From an uncultured Aequorivita sp. (lineage in GTDB: Bacteria > Bacteroidota > Bacteroidia > Flavobacteriales > Flavobacteriaceae): 64,000 bases of DNA. How positions within the stretch are numbered: the first letter of the stretch is position 1; each line of letters starts with the position of its first letter. Shown piece after piece: positions 38,172-48,049 of this stretch. The translations under genes were made by a program, and so were the position numbers. The notes beneath the pieces were generated by a model. That model was not told the origin of the DNA. It did no database searches and was given only the letters and a program-made list of their open reading frames with translations. The stretch is from NCBI GenBank assembly GCA_937125455.1, contig CAKZLK010000043.1, forward strand, positions 310,001 through 374,000, read 5' to 3'.

Positions 38172-41155
38172 GTAAATTACAAGAACAAGCAACTATAAAC
38201 TTTTATCAATGGGAATCACGAGGACGAGGATATTTTCATTTTAATACTACTGTTCAGGTAGAACCACCCTACGCACCCTTTGTGCCTATCAATTATTCAG
38301 ACATCCCGAATATTGACGATGGCAGAGTTCCATCACTCCTTATACAACTTACCAACCTTCTCAGTCCTCCAAAAAAAGTAAAAGAAGACCCAAACATTGA
38401 TGAAATTGTTCCGGTTGAAGTAATCAGCCGCTTAAAACGGGAATGCATAACCATAGCCTTTCCCATGGGTACTGATATTTCTGCACTCTTGATGCACGAG
38501 ATGTTGAACCTTCTAAGTTTTTCAGAAGAATTTTTTTCCTTTGAAATACTAGCGCAGAATGGAGAAATGAGAATTCAGTTCACATCCAGCAAATCTGATA
38601 GTGTTCGCCTACAATCACACCTTCAAGCATTCTTCCCAACCATAATCATTCGAATCAAAGATGCGTTTGATATCAATTTTGATCTCAATGAAACGGTTGC
38701 GATAGCAGATTTTGGACTTGATAATGAATTTATGCTTCCTATAAACAGCACGGACAGCTTAACTATTGATCCCTTAACCTCAATCATTGCAACACTCGGA
38801 ACAATGGAAGAAAGCGAAACCGCCATCTTTCAAATCATCTTTAATGGCGTTACAGCCCCTTGGTCGAGGGATATGCTCTATGCAGTATCTGATGGTCGTG
38901 GGGGGAGTTTTTTTGAAGGATACCCAGAATTTGTAAAAGCTACTCAAGAAAAAGTTAGTTGTCCACTTTTTGGCGTGGTGATGCGTATTGGAGTTCAGGG
39001 TATCATTGAAGAACGAAGCCGCTCAATCGCACGTGATTTAACTAGAACCATAACCACCGTTTCAAGTTCAGAATATAATAGGCTCATACCCTTATCAAAT
39101 GAAGGCTATGAATACGATGACCACCTGCGGAATATCTATCACAGGACAACGAATAGGATAGGGTTTATTCTTAATTCAAAAGAACTTGCACATTTTGTCC
39201 ACTATCCTAATAAAACAGTCGTGAGCGATAAGCTTGGGTTAACTGGTGGTAAAACAAAGCGACAAGAACATCCATCTAATGAAGGCATACATATTGGAAC
39301 GAATATTCATCAAGGACAAGAATATCCAGTAACCCTTGATGCCGGATCGAGACTTTCCCATACCCATATTATTGGTGCTACGGGAGTAGGTAAATCGACG
39401 CTCGTCGCCAATATGATACTAAGAGATATTGAGGAGGGAAGAGGTTGTGCCATCTTTGATCCTCACGGAGATATTTGTGATGACATCCTCAAACGAATTC
39501 CTATCCATAGAATAAGTGATGTTATCCTCATTGATCCTTCGGATAGTGAATACCCTATAGGTTTTAATCTCTTAGAAGCTCATACCGAAGCTGAAAAAAT
39601 AGTACTCTCATCTGATCTTGTTTCGGCTTTTAAGCGTCACGCAACTGCTTGGGGAGATAATATGACGGCCGTCTTACAAAATGCGGTCAATACTATCTTG
39701 GATAGCACAAGAGGTGGTACGCTCATAGAGCTTAAACGTTTCCTTATTGAAGAATCTTTTAGAAACGAGTACCTCACATCAGTAGATGATCCTTCACTCC
39801 ATTACTATTGGCAAAACGAATACACTATGGTACGAAAGGGCATCGCTCCGCTCCTAACCCGCATCGATACCTTTCTCAGGCCTAAGCTTGTGCGGTATAT
39901 GTTGGCACAAAAATCAGGCGTGGATATTTCAGAATGTTTAAGGGAGAACAAAATCGTCTTATTGAAACTCTCCCAAGGTCTCATTGGAGAGCAGAATAGT
40001 TATTTGCTCGGTTCTCTTTTCTTGGCAAAGTTCAACCAAGCTGCACTCGCACGCCAATCTGAATCAAGGAATGAACGCTCCCCATATATGTTATATTTGG
40101 ATGAATTTCAGAATTTTATAACCCCCAGCATAGAACGAATTCTAAGTGGTGCGAGAAAGTATGCTCTTGGGATAACCATTGTTCATCAGGAGCTTGGGCA
40201 AGTTCAAGATAATTCATTATTAAACTCGATACTTTCAAATCCCAAAACCCGTATTTGTTTTAGGCTTGGAGATAATGATGCGAAACGCTTAGAGTCTGGT
40301 TTCTCTTATTTTGAACAATCGGATTTACAAAATCTTGGACGAGGGGAAGCCATTATGCGCATAGGTTCGAGCAATAATGATTTTAACCTAAATACCTTTC
40401 CGCTGTCTGAAGATATCGAAGATTGTTCGGAGGCTATTATTAAGAATGTTCGCTTGAAGTATGCTATTCCACGAGAAGAGGTTGAAGAATTACTTGTATC
40501 CATACTGCCAAAAATAGCATCAAAACCACGAACAAAACAAGAACGTATAATCACTGAAAAGAATGAACCTCAGGAAGCAATCATCAAGGAAAAGGAAGCC
40601 GAGGTTTCTCATTCCAAAATTTCAAAGGAAAAACGAAGTCAATTAATTGCTTCAGAAAATGAATCCTTAGAGATTAGAGCCCATACCTATTTGCAATCAA
40701 CTATTAAAAAACTCGGACAAGACCGAAACTTTATTGCAACCATTGAATCACCAACTAACTATGGAGGCAGAATTGATATCCTTTTGGAACGTGACGGAAT
40801 GAAAATTGGGTTTGAAATATCAGAAACCAACAAGCCAGCTTATGAAGTTGAGAATATTAAAAAATGTTTAAAGGTGGGTTGTATTCCCGTGGTAATGGTT
40901 TCAAAAAACAAAAAGCATTTGAATGCCATTGAGAAACTAGCTTCAGAAAAACTCTCAAAAAAAGCTATACAAATGGTAAAATTTATTCAACCAGATGCAA
41001 TAGCAGCACTTTTAGATTCATATATAACAATGCCACTTAAAAATGAAGAAATGGTAAAGGGGTTTAGGGTGGTAACTGAATTTGAACAATCGGATAATGA
41101 ACAAATAAAGGGTATTAAATCAAAGCTCAAAAGAATATTTAAGCCAAAAAAATAA
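38168..41155 (+). CDS. HerA/TraG-like ATPase with C-terminal PD-(D/E)XK-like domain
   Basis: 995 aa. IIGATGVGKSTLVANMI, LYLDEFQNFITPS; C-term TNYGGRIDILLERDGMKIGFEISETNK. Confidence 0.75.
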   Translation: MSKLQEQATINFYQWESRGRGYFHFNTTVQVEPPYAPFVPINYSDIPNIDDGRVPSLLIQLTNLLSPPKKVKEDPNIDEIVPVEVISRLKRECITIAFPMGTDISALLMHEMLNLLSFSEEFFSFEILAQNGEMRIQFTSSKSDSVRLQSHLQAFFPTIIIRIKDAFDINFDLNETVAIADFGLDNEFMLPINSTDSLTIDPLTSIIATLGTMEESETAIFQIIFNGVTAPWSRDMLYAVSDGRGGSFFEGYPEFVKATQEKVSCPLFGVVMRIGVQGIIEERSRSIARDLTRTITTVSSSEYNRLIPLSNEGYEYDDHLRNIYHRTTNRIGFILNSKELAHFVHYPNKTVVSDKLGLTGGKTKRQEHPSNEGIHIGTNIHQGQEYPVTLDAGSRLSHTHIIGATGVGKSTLVANMILRDIEEGRGCAIFDPHGDICDDILKRIPIHRISDVILIDPSDSEYPIGFNLLEAHTEAEKIVLSSDLVSAFKRHATAWGDNMTAVLQNAVNTILDSTRGGTLIELKRFLIEESFRNEYLTSVDDPSLHYYWQNEYTMVRKGIAPLLTRIDTFLRPKLVRYMLAQKSGVDISECLRENKIVLLKLSQGLIGEQNSYLLGSLFLAKFNQAALARQSESRNERSPYMLYLDEFQNFITPSIERILSGARKYALGITIVHQELGQVQDNSLLNSILSNPKTRICFRLGDNDAKRLESGFSYFEQSDLQNLGRGEAIMRIGSSNNDFNLNTFPLSEDIEDCSEAIIKNVRLKYAIPREEVEELLVSILPKIASKPRTKQERIITEKNEPQEAIIKEKEAEVSHSKISKEKRSQLIASENESLEIRAHTYLQSTIKKLGQDRNFIATIESPTNYGGRIDILLERDGMKIGFEISETNKPAYEVENIKKCLKVGCIPVVMVSKNKKHLNAIEKLASEKLSKKAIQMVKFIQPDAIAALLDSYITMPLKNEEMVKGFRVVTEFEQSDNEQIKGIKSKLKRIFKPKK

Positions 41156-41219
41156 AGTTCTGTATTTCCTTGAGAGTGCCCGATAAAGGAATTAACTTGA
41201 GGTATAAAACATTGAAAAT

Positions 41220-42770
41220 ATGAATGTTGCAATATTTATACGTGTAAGCACCTTAGACCAAGCAAACAACACCGACTCAGTTGAGACCCATATTGAGCGT
41301 GGCAAACTTTACGCCAAAGCACGGCAATGGAATGTGATCAAAATATACAATCTCGCTGGGGTATCGGGTAAAAGTACCATCAATCACAAACAGACGCATC
41401 AAATGTTTGATGATATCCGCTGTGGAAAAATTGAAGGAGTCATCATTAGTTCTTTAAGCCGTTTGGCACGAAACACTTCTGAGCTTCTTGAATACAGTAA
41501 ATTCTTTGAAGAACATAATGCTTCACTCATATCAATTAATGAATCCTTGGACACCTCGACAAGTGGTGGCAAGTTTTTTTACACCCTCCTTTCGGCACTC
41601 TCAACCTATGAAAGAGAAATTACCAACGAACGCCAAATAGCTAGTTTAAACTATCGTAGAAAACAAGGGAAGTTTACGGGCGGGATGGTAAGTTATGGAT
41701 ACAAAATTGAAGATGCGGAAGTTGTCATTAATGAAGAAGAAGCACCAGTCCGTAGATTGATCTATGATATTTTTCTGGAACATAGAAGAATGAGTACCAC
41801 AGCAAAAGAACTAAATAAAAGAGGATATGTAACAAGGAAAGGTAAAACTTGGACAGATACAACCATACGAAGATTACTTAAGAATACTGATGCAAAAGGA
41901 ATGCGCAAATGCAACTACCGAGGACAACTATCCAAAGATAATCCCTCTGGTCTTAAACCCCATTCTGAATGGCAATATCTTCCTTGTCCTGCACTTATAT
42001 CAGAAGAAAAATGGGATGAAGTCAATGCTATCATCCGTGACCAAGAGAAGGGAAGTGTATTTAAGCAACCCCTCAATCTGCGGGTACATCTATTCACAGG
42101 ATATTTGAAATGTGTGGAAGGTCATACCATGAGTATTCAATCCAAAAGCAACCGATATACTTGCAAGAAATGCAAATACGGAATTGGAAAGGATGATTTG
42201 GAAGAGGTTTTCTTGAGTAGATTAAAACAATTCCTTATTTCAGACCAAGAACTTTCAGAATATAACAAATCAAATATTCAAGAATTACAATTGAAAACTG
42301 ACGAAATTGAGTTTGCTCAAAATGAATTACAAAAACTTGAAGACAAGCTTGAAAGATTAGTTGACCTTAACATACAAGGTGAAATTCCAACCAAAGGATT
42401 TAAAAAACATTACGAACCCATTTATATTCGAAAGGAAAGTTTAGAAACCACTATCAAAGATTTGAAACGAGAATTAGAACAGATGCAACAAGCGAAAACA
42501 TCATTTGATGTTATTGCTAATAAATCATTAGATTTTTATAGCAATTGGAAAAATCTTGATAGAGGTGAAAAACGTTCTGTCGTAGAGTCTATAACGAATG
42601 AAATTATTTTTGATAACAAAAGTCTCGTATTTAAACTGAAACAGATAGCTCCACTATCTTCTTTGGAATTAACCGCAAATGGTCAACAACGAGGCACAAC
42701 ATTGTCGCCTGGGGAAAAACCGCTGAGATCATTGAAAATTATGTCACAAAAGGAAAAGAAGTGGCGATAG
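41220..42770 (+). CDS. Large serine recombinase/integrase
   Basis: 516 aa. VAIFIRVSTLDQANNTDSVETH, GVIISSLSRLARNTSELLEY, zinc-ribbon CVEGHTMSIQSKSNRYTCKKCKYG; C-terminal about 25 codons lie in ssb-derived DNA. Confidence 0.9.
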   Translation: MNVAIFIRVSTLDQANNTDSVETHIERGKLYAKARQWNVIKIYNLAGVSGKSTINHKQTHQMFDDIRCGKIEGVIISSLSRLARNTSELLEYSKFFEEHNASLISINESLDTSTSGGKFFYTLLSALSTYEREITNERQIASLNYRRKQGKFTGGMVSYGYKIEDAEVVINEEEAPVRRLIYDIFLEHRRMSTTAKELNKRGYVTRKGKTWTDTTIRRLLKNTDAKGMRKCNYRGQLSKDNPSGLKPHSEWQYLPCPALISEEKWDEVNAIIRDQEKGSVFKQPLNLRVHLFTGYLKCVEGHTMSIQSKSNRYTCKKCKYGIGKDDLEEVFLSRLKQFLISDQELSEYNKSNIQELQLKTDEIEFAQNELQKLEDKLERLVDLNIQGEIPTKGFKKHYEPIYIRKESLETTIKDLKRELEQMQQAKTSFDVIANKSLDFYSNWKNLDRGEKRSVVESITNEIIFDNKSLVFKLKQIAPLSSLELTANGQQRGTTLSPGEKPLRSLKIMSQKEKKWR

Positions 42771-42871
42771 AAGGAAAACTGACTTCCAGATCATATGATG
42801 ATAAAGAAGGAGTAAAAAGATACATTACAGAGGTTGTATGTAACGAGCTAGTCATGCTGGGGAGTAAATAA
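42692..42871 (+). pseudogene. ssb: 3' fragment of single-stranded DNA-binding protein gene, truncated by element insertion
   Basis: Alternate frame translates WHNIVAWGKTAEIIENYVTKGKEVAIEGKLTSRSYDDKEGVKRYITEVVCNELVMLGSK* (first W codon reads AGG); no start or N-terminal OB-fold half upstream. Confidence 0.85.
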
Positions 42872-42885
42872 ATGACTGGCTTACC

Positions 42886-42920
42886 AAACCCCCACTTTTA
42901 GTGGGGGTTTATTTTTTTTA
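42886..42920 (+). terminator. Rho-independent terminator of ssb
   Basis: AAACCCCCAC-TTTTA-GTGGGGGTTT followed by ATTTTTTTT. Confidence 0.85.
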
Positions 42921-42946
42921 AAGTTTGAATCGTTATTTTTACAAAA

Positions 42947-45028
42947 ATGGAAACAACATCCCAGCTAAATAAGTTCGATCTGCTCAAAACGCATTTCGGC
43001 TACGAGAAATTTCTTCCGAATCAGGAAGAAATAATAAATAATGTTTTAGAAAAAAAAGATACTATTGCCATTATGCCCACGGGCGGTGGTAAATCTCTAT
43101 GTTTTCAATTGCCTGCCTTGGCTTTGGAAGGAACTGCCATTGTTATTTCTCCACTAATTGCTTTAATGAAAGATCAAGTGGATGCATTAAAAGCAAATGG
43201 GATTTCAGCGACTTTTTTTAACAGTTCCCAACCGTACGAAGAGCAACAACAAGTTTTAAAAGATCTGCAAAATGGAAATTTAAAGTTATTATATGTAGCT
43301 CCCGAAAGTCTTCCACATTTGAATTTTATTCTGAATTCAATAAAAATAAGCCTTTTTGCAGTTGATGAAGCGCACTGTATTTCCAGTTGGGGTCACGATT
43401 TTCGTCCAGCTTATACGCAACTGAAAAGTTTGAAGGAACAATACCCAAACGTTCCGTTGATCGCATTAACCGCAACAGCAGATGGAGCTACTCGTGAAGA
43501 TATTGCAACGCAACTTGCTATTCCAAATGCCAAGACATTCATAGCTTCTTTTGATAGACCAAATTTGTATTTGGATGTTCGACCTGGCCAAAACCGTAAC
43601 AAGCAGATTTTGGATTTTCTGAAAAACCATTCTGATGAAAGTGGCATTATTTATTGTTTAAGCAGAAAAAGCACCGAAAAACTAGCGGCAACACTAAAAT
43701 CTAAAGGTTACAAAGCTGAAGCCTACCACGCGGGGATCACTTCCGAAGAAAGAAGTAATATTCAAGATAATTTCACGAATGATAGAACACCCATAATTGT
43801 GGCCACAATCGCATTCGGAATGGGCATCGACAAAAGCAACGTGCGCTGGGTAATTCATTATAATATGCCAAAAAATATTGAAGGCTATTATCAAGAAATA
43901 GGTCGTAGCGGAAGAGATGGTTTGCCTTCTCATACCATTCTTTTTTACAGTTTTGCCGATGTTATTATGCTTCGGAAGTTTGCTGAAGGTTCCGAAACCG
44001 AAGCTTATCAATTGGCAAAACTTGAACGTATGCAACAATTTGCAGAAGCTTTAAGCTGCAGAAGAAAGGCTCTTTTGGGTTATTTTGGGGAACACATCAC
44101 TGAAGATTGCGGGAATTGCGATATCTGCAAAACTCCTCCCAAATATTTTGACGGTACGCTTATCGCCCAAAAAGTCTGTTCCGCTGTGGCAAGACTACAG
44201 GAGCAAGAAGCATTAGGTATGGTTCTGGATGTACTTCGCGGTTCACAAAATGCTCAGGTTTACGATAAAGGTTACCAAAACATAAAAACTTTCGGCGTTG
44301 CAAAAGATGTTTCTTGGCGAGATTTGCAGCAATATGCCATTCAACTTTTAAATCAGGGAGTTTTACAAATCTATTTTCACGAAAACGGGCGGTTGTTGCT
44401 TACGCCTTTCGCAAAAAAAGTTTTATATGAAGGCAAAAAAGTTCGGTTGGCAAACATAATTCAAGAAGTGGAAAAAGTAAAAATAGAAAAAACGCCACGA
44501 AAACGTGCTGATCTGTTTGAAAAATTGAAAGCCCTTCGCCTAAAATTAGCACAGGAAGCTGGTATGCCTGCATATATAGTTTTCAGTGACGCCGCTTTGG
44601 AAGACATGGAATACAAAAAGCCGAGAAATCTAGAGGAGTTTGCAGATATTTCGGGGGTTGGAAAAGCGAAACTTGATAAATATGCAGATGATTTCCTAAA
44701 AGTAATCAATCGGCATTTGGACGGTTTGGAAAGCGACTTACCAACGCACGAACGCAGTTATAAAATGTTTACTGAGGGTGATATTTCACCTGAGGAAATT
44801 GCTAAGCAACGTGGCCTTTCCGAAGATTCGGTTTATGGACATTTCATAAAAATGCATCAATTAGGAAGTAAATTTGACTTTTCGGAATTCATTACTCCTG
44901 AAGAAATTCAACAAATAAAAAACGCTCAGAAAACGCTCGAAAATCCCGAGGCATTAAAACCGTATTTTGAATATTTCGAGGAGAAAATGCCGTATTGGAA
45001 GATAAAAATGGGCCTATATTTAGGTTGA
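42947..45028 (+). CDS. recQ: ATP-dependent DNA helicase RecQ
   Basis: 693 aa. [51 protein letters not shown], Zn-binding C-x(n)-CGNCDIC, HRDC-like region. Confidence 0.95.
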   Translation: METTSQLNKFDLLKTHFGYEKFLPNQEEIINNVLEKKDTIAIMPTGGGKSLCFQLPALALEGTAIVISPLIALMKDQVDALKANGISATFFNSSQPYEEQQQVLKDLQNGNLKLLYVAPESLPHLNFILNSIKISLFAVDEAHCISSWGHDFRPAYTQLKSLKEQYPNVPLIALTATADGATREDIATQLAIPNAKTFIASFDRPNLYLDVRPGQNRNKQILDFLKNHSDESGIIYCLSRKSTEKLAATLKSKGYKAEAYHAGITSEERSNIQDNFTNDRTPIIVATIAFGMGIDKSNVRWVIHYNMPKNIEGYYQEIGRSGRDGLPSHTILFYSFADVIMLRKFAEGSETEAYQLAKLERMQQFAEALSCRRKALLGYFGEHITEDCGNCDICKTPPKYFDGTLIAQKVCSAVARLQEQEALGMVLDVLRGSQNAQVYDKGYQNIKTFGVAKDVSWRDLQQYAIQLLNQGVLQIYFHENGRLLLTPFAKKVLYEGKKVRLANIIQEVEKVKIEKTPRKRADLFEKLKALRLKLAQEAGMPAYIVFSDAALEDMEYKKPRNLEEFADISGVGKAKLDKYADDFLKVINRHLDGLESDLPTHERSYKMFTEGDISPEEIAKQRGLSEDSVYGHFIKMHQLGSKFDFSEFITPEEIQQIKNAQKTLENPEALKPYFEYFEEKMPYWKIKMGLYLG

Positions 45029-45150
45029 GGTTGAAATTATCTGAAGGAATTCAGGCCGAGATAAGTTTATTTTAAGTACTCACAAGTTTTCTAATTTTCA
45101 ATGAAAATTATTCATTAAAGGCCCTAAACAGTTTAATAGAAATACCTTCT

Positions 45151-46131
45151 TTAATACTTAATAATTCTTTCATTAAAAACCATTTCTCCATCTGAATTTT
45201 TTAGCGCTAAAATATAGAAGCCTGCTGAAAGATCTTTAAGAGATATTGAGTTGCTATTCAAAATATTCGTCTTTATAGTTTTTTCAGATAAATCCAGGAT
45301 GTAATATTGAATATTATCCAAGTTAATACTTGAGTTCAATATAACTTCGTCGCTTGTTGGATTTGGAAAAACGGTAACTGTTTTATAGGAAATATTGGGG
45401 TTTGAAAGCGAACATATTACAGTATTTAAATCTATTTGCGGACAATTTGACGACATATATTCTGAAGTGGTTGCCCCGCCAAAAATATTTCCTGTTAGTG
45501 GGCCAAGGCTAGCAACTTCTTCAACAGTTTCTAATTCCAGATCGAACAAAAATATTCTGGCAAAGGCATCAATTCCATAAACCCTTTCTGTTTCGCAATC
45601 TTCAAATACATTTACAAATGAATATAATTGATTTAGGGAGCAACCAATATTTTTTATTTCTGTACCATCAAAAGCTTTAATGTAGGTGTTTTCATAATCA
45701 GGGTATATTAAATTCCCTTTGTAGTATGTAAAATCGCCAGGAGTTGAAATACCGCTACTTAATATACTTAGCATTCCTGTATTAACATTGTATGCATATA
45801 AGTCTTCACTTGTTGTTGCACTTGTAATTAGTTCAAAATTATTATTTGATACAAGTCCGGTAAAAAAGTCTCCTCCTGGTATAGTTGTAACTACATTATA
45901 TGTTTCATTAGTTAGATCGATTTCAAATATTTGTCCGTTACTTGAAATTCCAAATAGCCTGCCATCAGGAGTAAAGGCCAAATCTTGAGTGTTTATATTT
46001 AAAGTAAATAGATTAGTTACTGCAAAGCTTTGTATATCAATAACCTTTAGCTGTGTTAAGTTATTGACAACGTAAATTTCCTGACCATAACAGCTACAGG
46101 TTAAAAGAAATAAAAAAAAGAGATTTTTCAT
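45151..46131 (-). CDS. Secreted protein with T9SS type A sorting domain
   Basis: 326 aa. VTVFPNPTSDEVILNSS...LKDLSAGFYILALKNSDGEMVFNERIIKY. Confidence 0.75.
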   Translation of the reverse strand: MKNLFFLFLLTCSCYGQEIYVVNNLTQLKVIDIQSFAVTNLFTLNINTQDLAFTPDGRLFGISSNGQIFEIDLTNETYNVVTTIPGGDFFTGLVSNNNFELITSATTSEDLYAYNVNTGMLSILSSGISTPGDFTYYKGNLIYPDYENTYIKAFDGTEIKNIGCSLNQLYSFVNVFEDCETERVYGIDAFARIFLFDLELETVEEVASLGPLTGNIFGGATTSEYMSSNCPQIDLNTVICSLSNPNISYKTVTVFPNPTSDEVILNSSINLDNIQYYILDLSEKTIKTNILNSNSISLKDLSAGFYILALKNSDGEMVFNERIIKY

Positions 46132-46259
46132 TATTTAAATCTTAACACTAACCTTATTCATGCTAAAAAAATAACCGATATATGATTTTTTTAATCCTCT
46201 CATTTATTTTTTTAAAATTACTAGAATTCTTAATTAAAATACTACGTCTTTGCAAGATA

Positions 46260-46376
46260 ATGCTGAAGAAAATGGAATTTGTAGAAAACATCGCCGACAA
46301 AATTGGCGAGATCACAGTTTACGGAAACGGAGGTATGGTTAAGCAGTTAAAGGAAATATTTGCTACTGGTAAATAA
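46260..46376 (+). CDS. Candidate 38-aa small protein MLKKMEFVENIADKIGEITVYGNGGMVKQLKEIFATGK
   Basis: In-frame ORF with amphipathic composition, immediately followed by a strong terminator. Confidence 0.45.
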   Translation: MLKKMEFVENIADKIGEITVYGNGGMVKQLKEIFATGK

Positions 46377-46385
46377 CCTACTATA

Positions 46386-46416
46386 AAAGGTCGTCCAAAA
46401 AGGGCGGCCTTTTTTA
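46386..46416 (+). terminator. Rho-independent terminator
   Basis: AAAGGTCGTCC-AAAAA-GGGCGGCCTTTTTT. Confidence 0.8.
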
Positions 46417-46572
46417 TGATCATATGTTGAAAGAAGGAAGAACATTAATTTTCGGAAGCCCATTTTTTAGATTATTGAAACGTTACCTCTAAAAAAACCA
46501 AACCTAACAATTATCATATTTTAAAAAGAAAACAAGTCGGAACTTTGTAGTCATTTTTCAATCTTTAAGCAA

Positions 46573-47814
46573 ATGACTTCCTCTGGAAAAATAGAATTAA
46601 TGGCCCCAGCGGGCAATTTTGAATCGTTACAGGCCGCTCTGGACAATGGCGCAGACTCCGTCTATTTTGGTGTTGAGCAATTAAATATGCGGGCTCGAGC
46701 AAGTATAAATTTCACCATTGATGATCTTTCGGAAATTGCAAAACGTTGTAAAAAGAAAAATGTACACACCTATCTTACCCTTAATACCATCATTTACGAC
46801 CACGATCTGTCATTGATCAAAACGCTTTTGGATGCTGCAAAAGCTGCTGAACTGACCGCCGTTATTGCAATGGACCAAGCTGTGATTGCGTATGCCAGAC
46901 AGATTGGAATGGAAGTGCATATTTCAACCCAAATAAATATTACCAATATTGAAGCGGTGAAATTCTACGCGCTTTTTGCGGATACCATGGTAATGAGCCG
47001 AGAATTAAGCCTGCGACAAATAAGGAAAATAACCGACCAAATAGAGAAAGAACAAGTTAAAGGTCCCTCTGGAAATTTGGTTGAAGTAGAAATTTTTGGC
47101 CACGGGGCACTTTGTATGGCTGTTTCGGGAAAATGTTATTTGAGCCTTCATTCGCACAATTCCTCGGCTAATCGTGGAGCATGTAAGCAAAATTGTAGAA
47201 AAAAATATACGGTAATAGATCAAGAAACTGGTTTTGAGATTGAATTGGACAACGAGTATATGATGTCCCCCAAAGATCTTTGCACTTTGGATTTTTTGGA
47301 TCAAGTGATTGAAACCGGCATAAAAGTCTTAAAAATTGAAGGCCGTGGGCGCGCTCCGGAGTATGTGGCTACAGTCACCAAAACCTATCGTGAAGCTATC
47401 GATGCTTATTACGATGGATCCTATTCTGAAGTAAAAGTGAAAAGGTGGATGACTGAGTTGGCAAAGGTTTACAATCGTGGTTTTTGGAGTGGCTATTATT
47501 TGGGCCAAAGGCTTGGGGAATGGAGCGATACGGATGGTTCACAAGCAACACAAAAGAAAGTGTATATCGGTAAAGGAGTACATTATTTTCCTAAAACCAA
47601 AATTGCAGAATTCAAGATTGAAGCCTATGATTTAAACTTAGGTGATAAAATTTTGGTTACAGGTCCTACCACTGGCTCCAAAGAATTTGATCTTTCTGAA
47701 ATGCTTGTAAATGACGAGGCACTTTCCACAGCAAAAAAAGGTGATTCCTGCACCATCCCCATTTCCTTTAGAGTGCGTTCTTCAGATAAATTATATAAAA
47801 TTGTAGCTTCATAA
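46573..47814 (+). CDS. Peptidase U32 family protein
   Basis: 413 aa. ELMAPAGNFESLQAALDNGADSVYFGVEQLNMRARA, EIFGHGALCMAVSGKCYLS, NRGACKQNCRK. Confidence 0.9.
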   Translation: MTSSGKIELMAPAGNFESLQAALDNGADSVYFGVEQLNMRARASINFTIDDLSEIAKRCKKKNVHTYLTLNTIIYDHDLSLIKTLLDAAKAAELTAVIAMDQAVIAYARQIGMEVHISTQINITNIEAVKFYALFADTMVMSRELSLRQIRKITDQIEKEQVKGPSGNLVEVEIFGHGALCMAVSGKCYLSLHSHNSSANRGACKQNCRKKYTVIDQETGFEIELDNEYMMSPKDLCTLDFLDQVIETGIKVLKIEGRGRAPEYVATVTKTYREAIDAYYDGSYSEVKVKRWMTELAKVYNRGFWSGYYLGQRLGEWSDTDGSQATQKKVYIGKGVHYFPKTKIAEFKIEAYDLNLGDKILVTGPTTGSKEFDLSEMLVNDEALSTAKKGDSCTIPISFRVRSSDKLYKIVAS

Positions 47815-48045
47815 ATGGTAGTGGTAACGCTACAACGGAACAAATGTATTGGCTGCAACTATTGTGTGGAGTTAGCTCCCAATTATTTCAGAATGTCAAA
47901 AAAAGATGGAAAAACAGTATTGTTGCATTCTGAAGAAAAACGTGGATTTTTTACCTTGAAAATTTCAGATAATACAACATTTAAAAACTGTGAACAGGCA
48001 GCAAAAGCTTGTCCTGTGAAAATCATTTCAACGAAATTAATTTAA
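47815..48045 (+). CDS. Ferredoxin
   Basis: 76 aa. NKCIGCNYCVELAPNYF...CEQAAKACPVKII; starts right after the U32 stop. Confidence 0.85.
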   Translation: MVVVTLQRNKCIGCNYCVELAPNYFRMSKKDGKTVLLHSEEKRGFFTLKISDNTTFKNCEQAAKACPVKIISTKLI

Positions 48046-48049
48046 TCTT

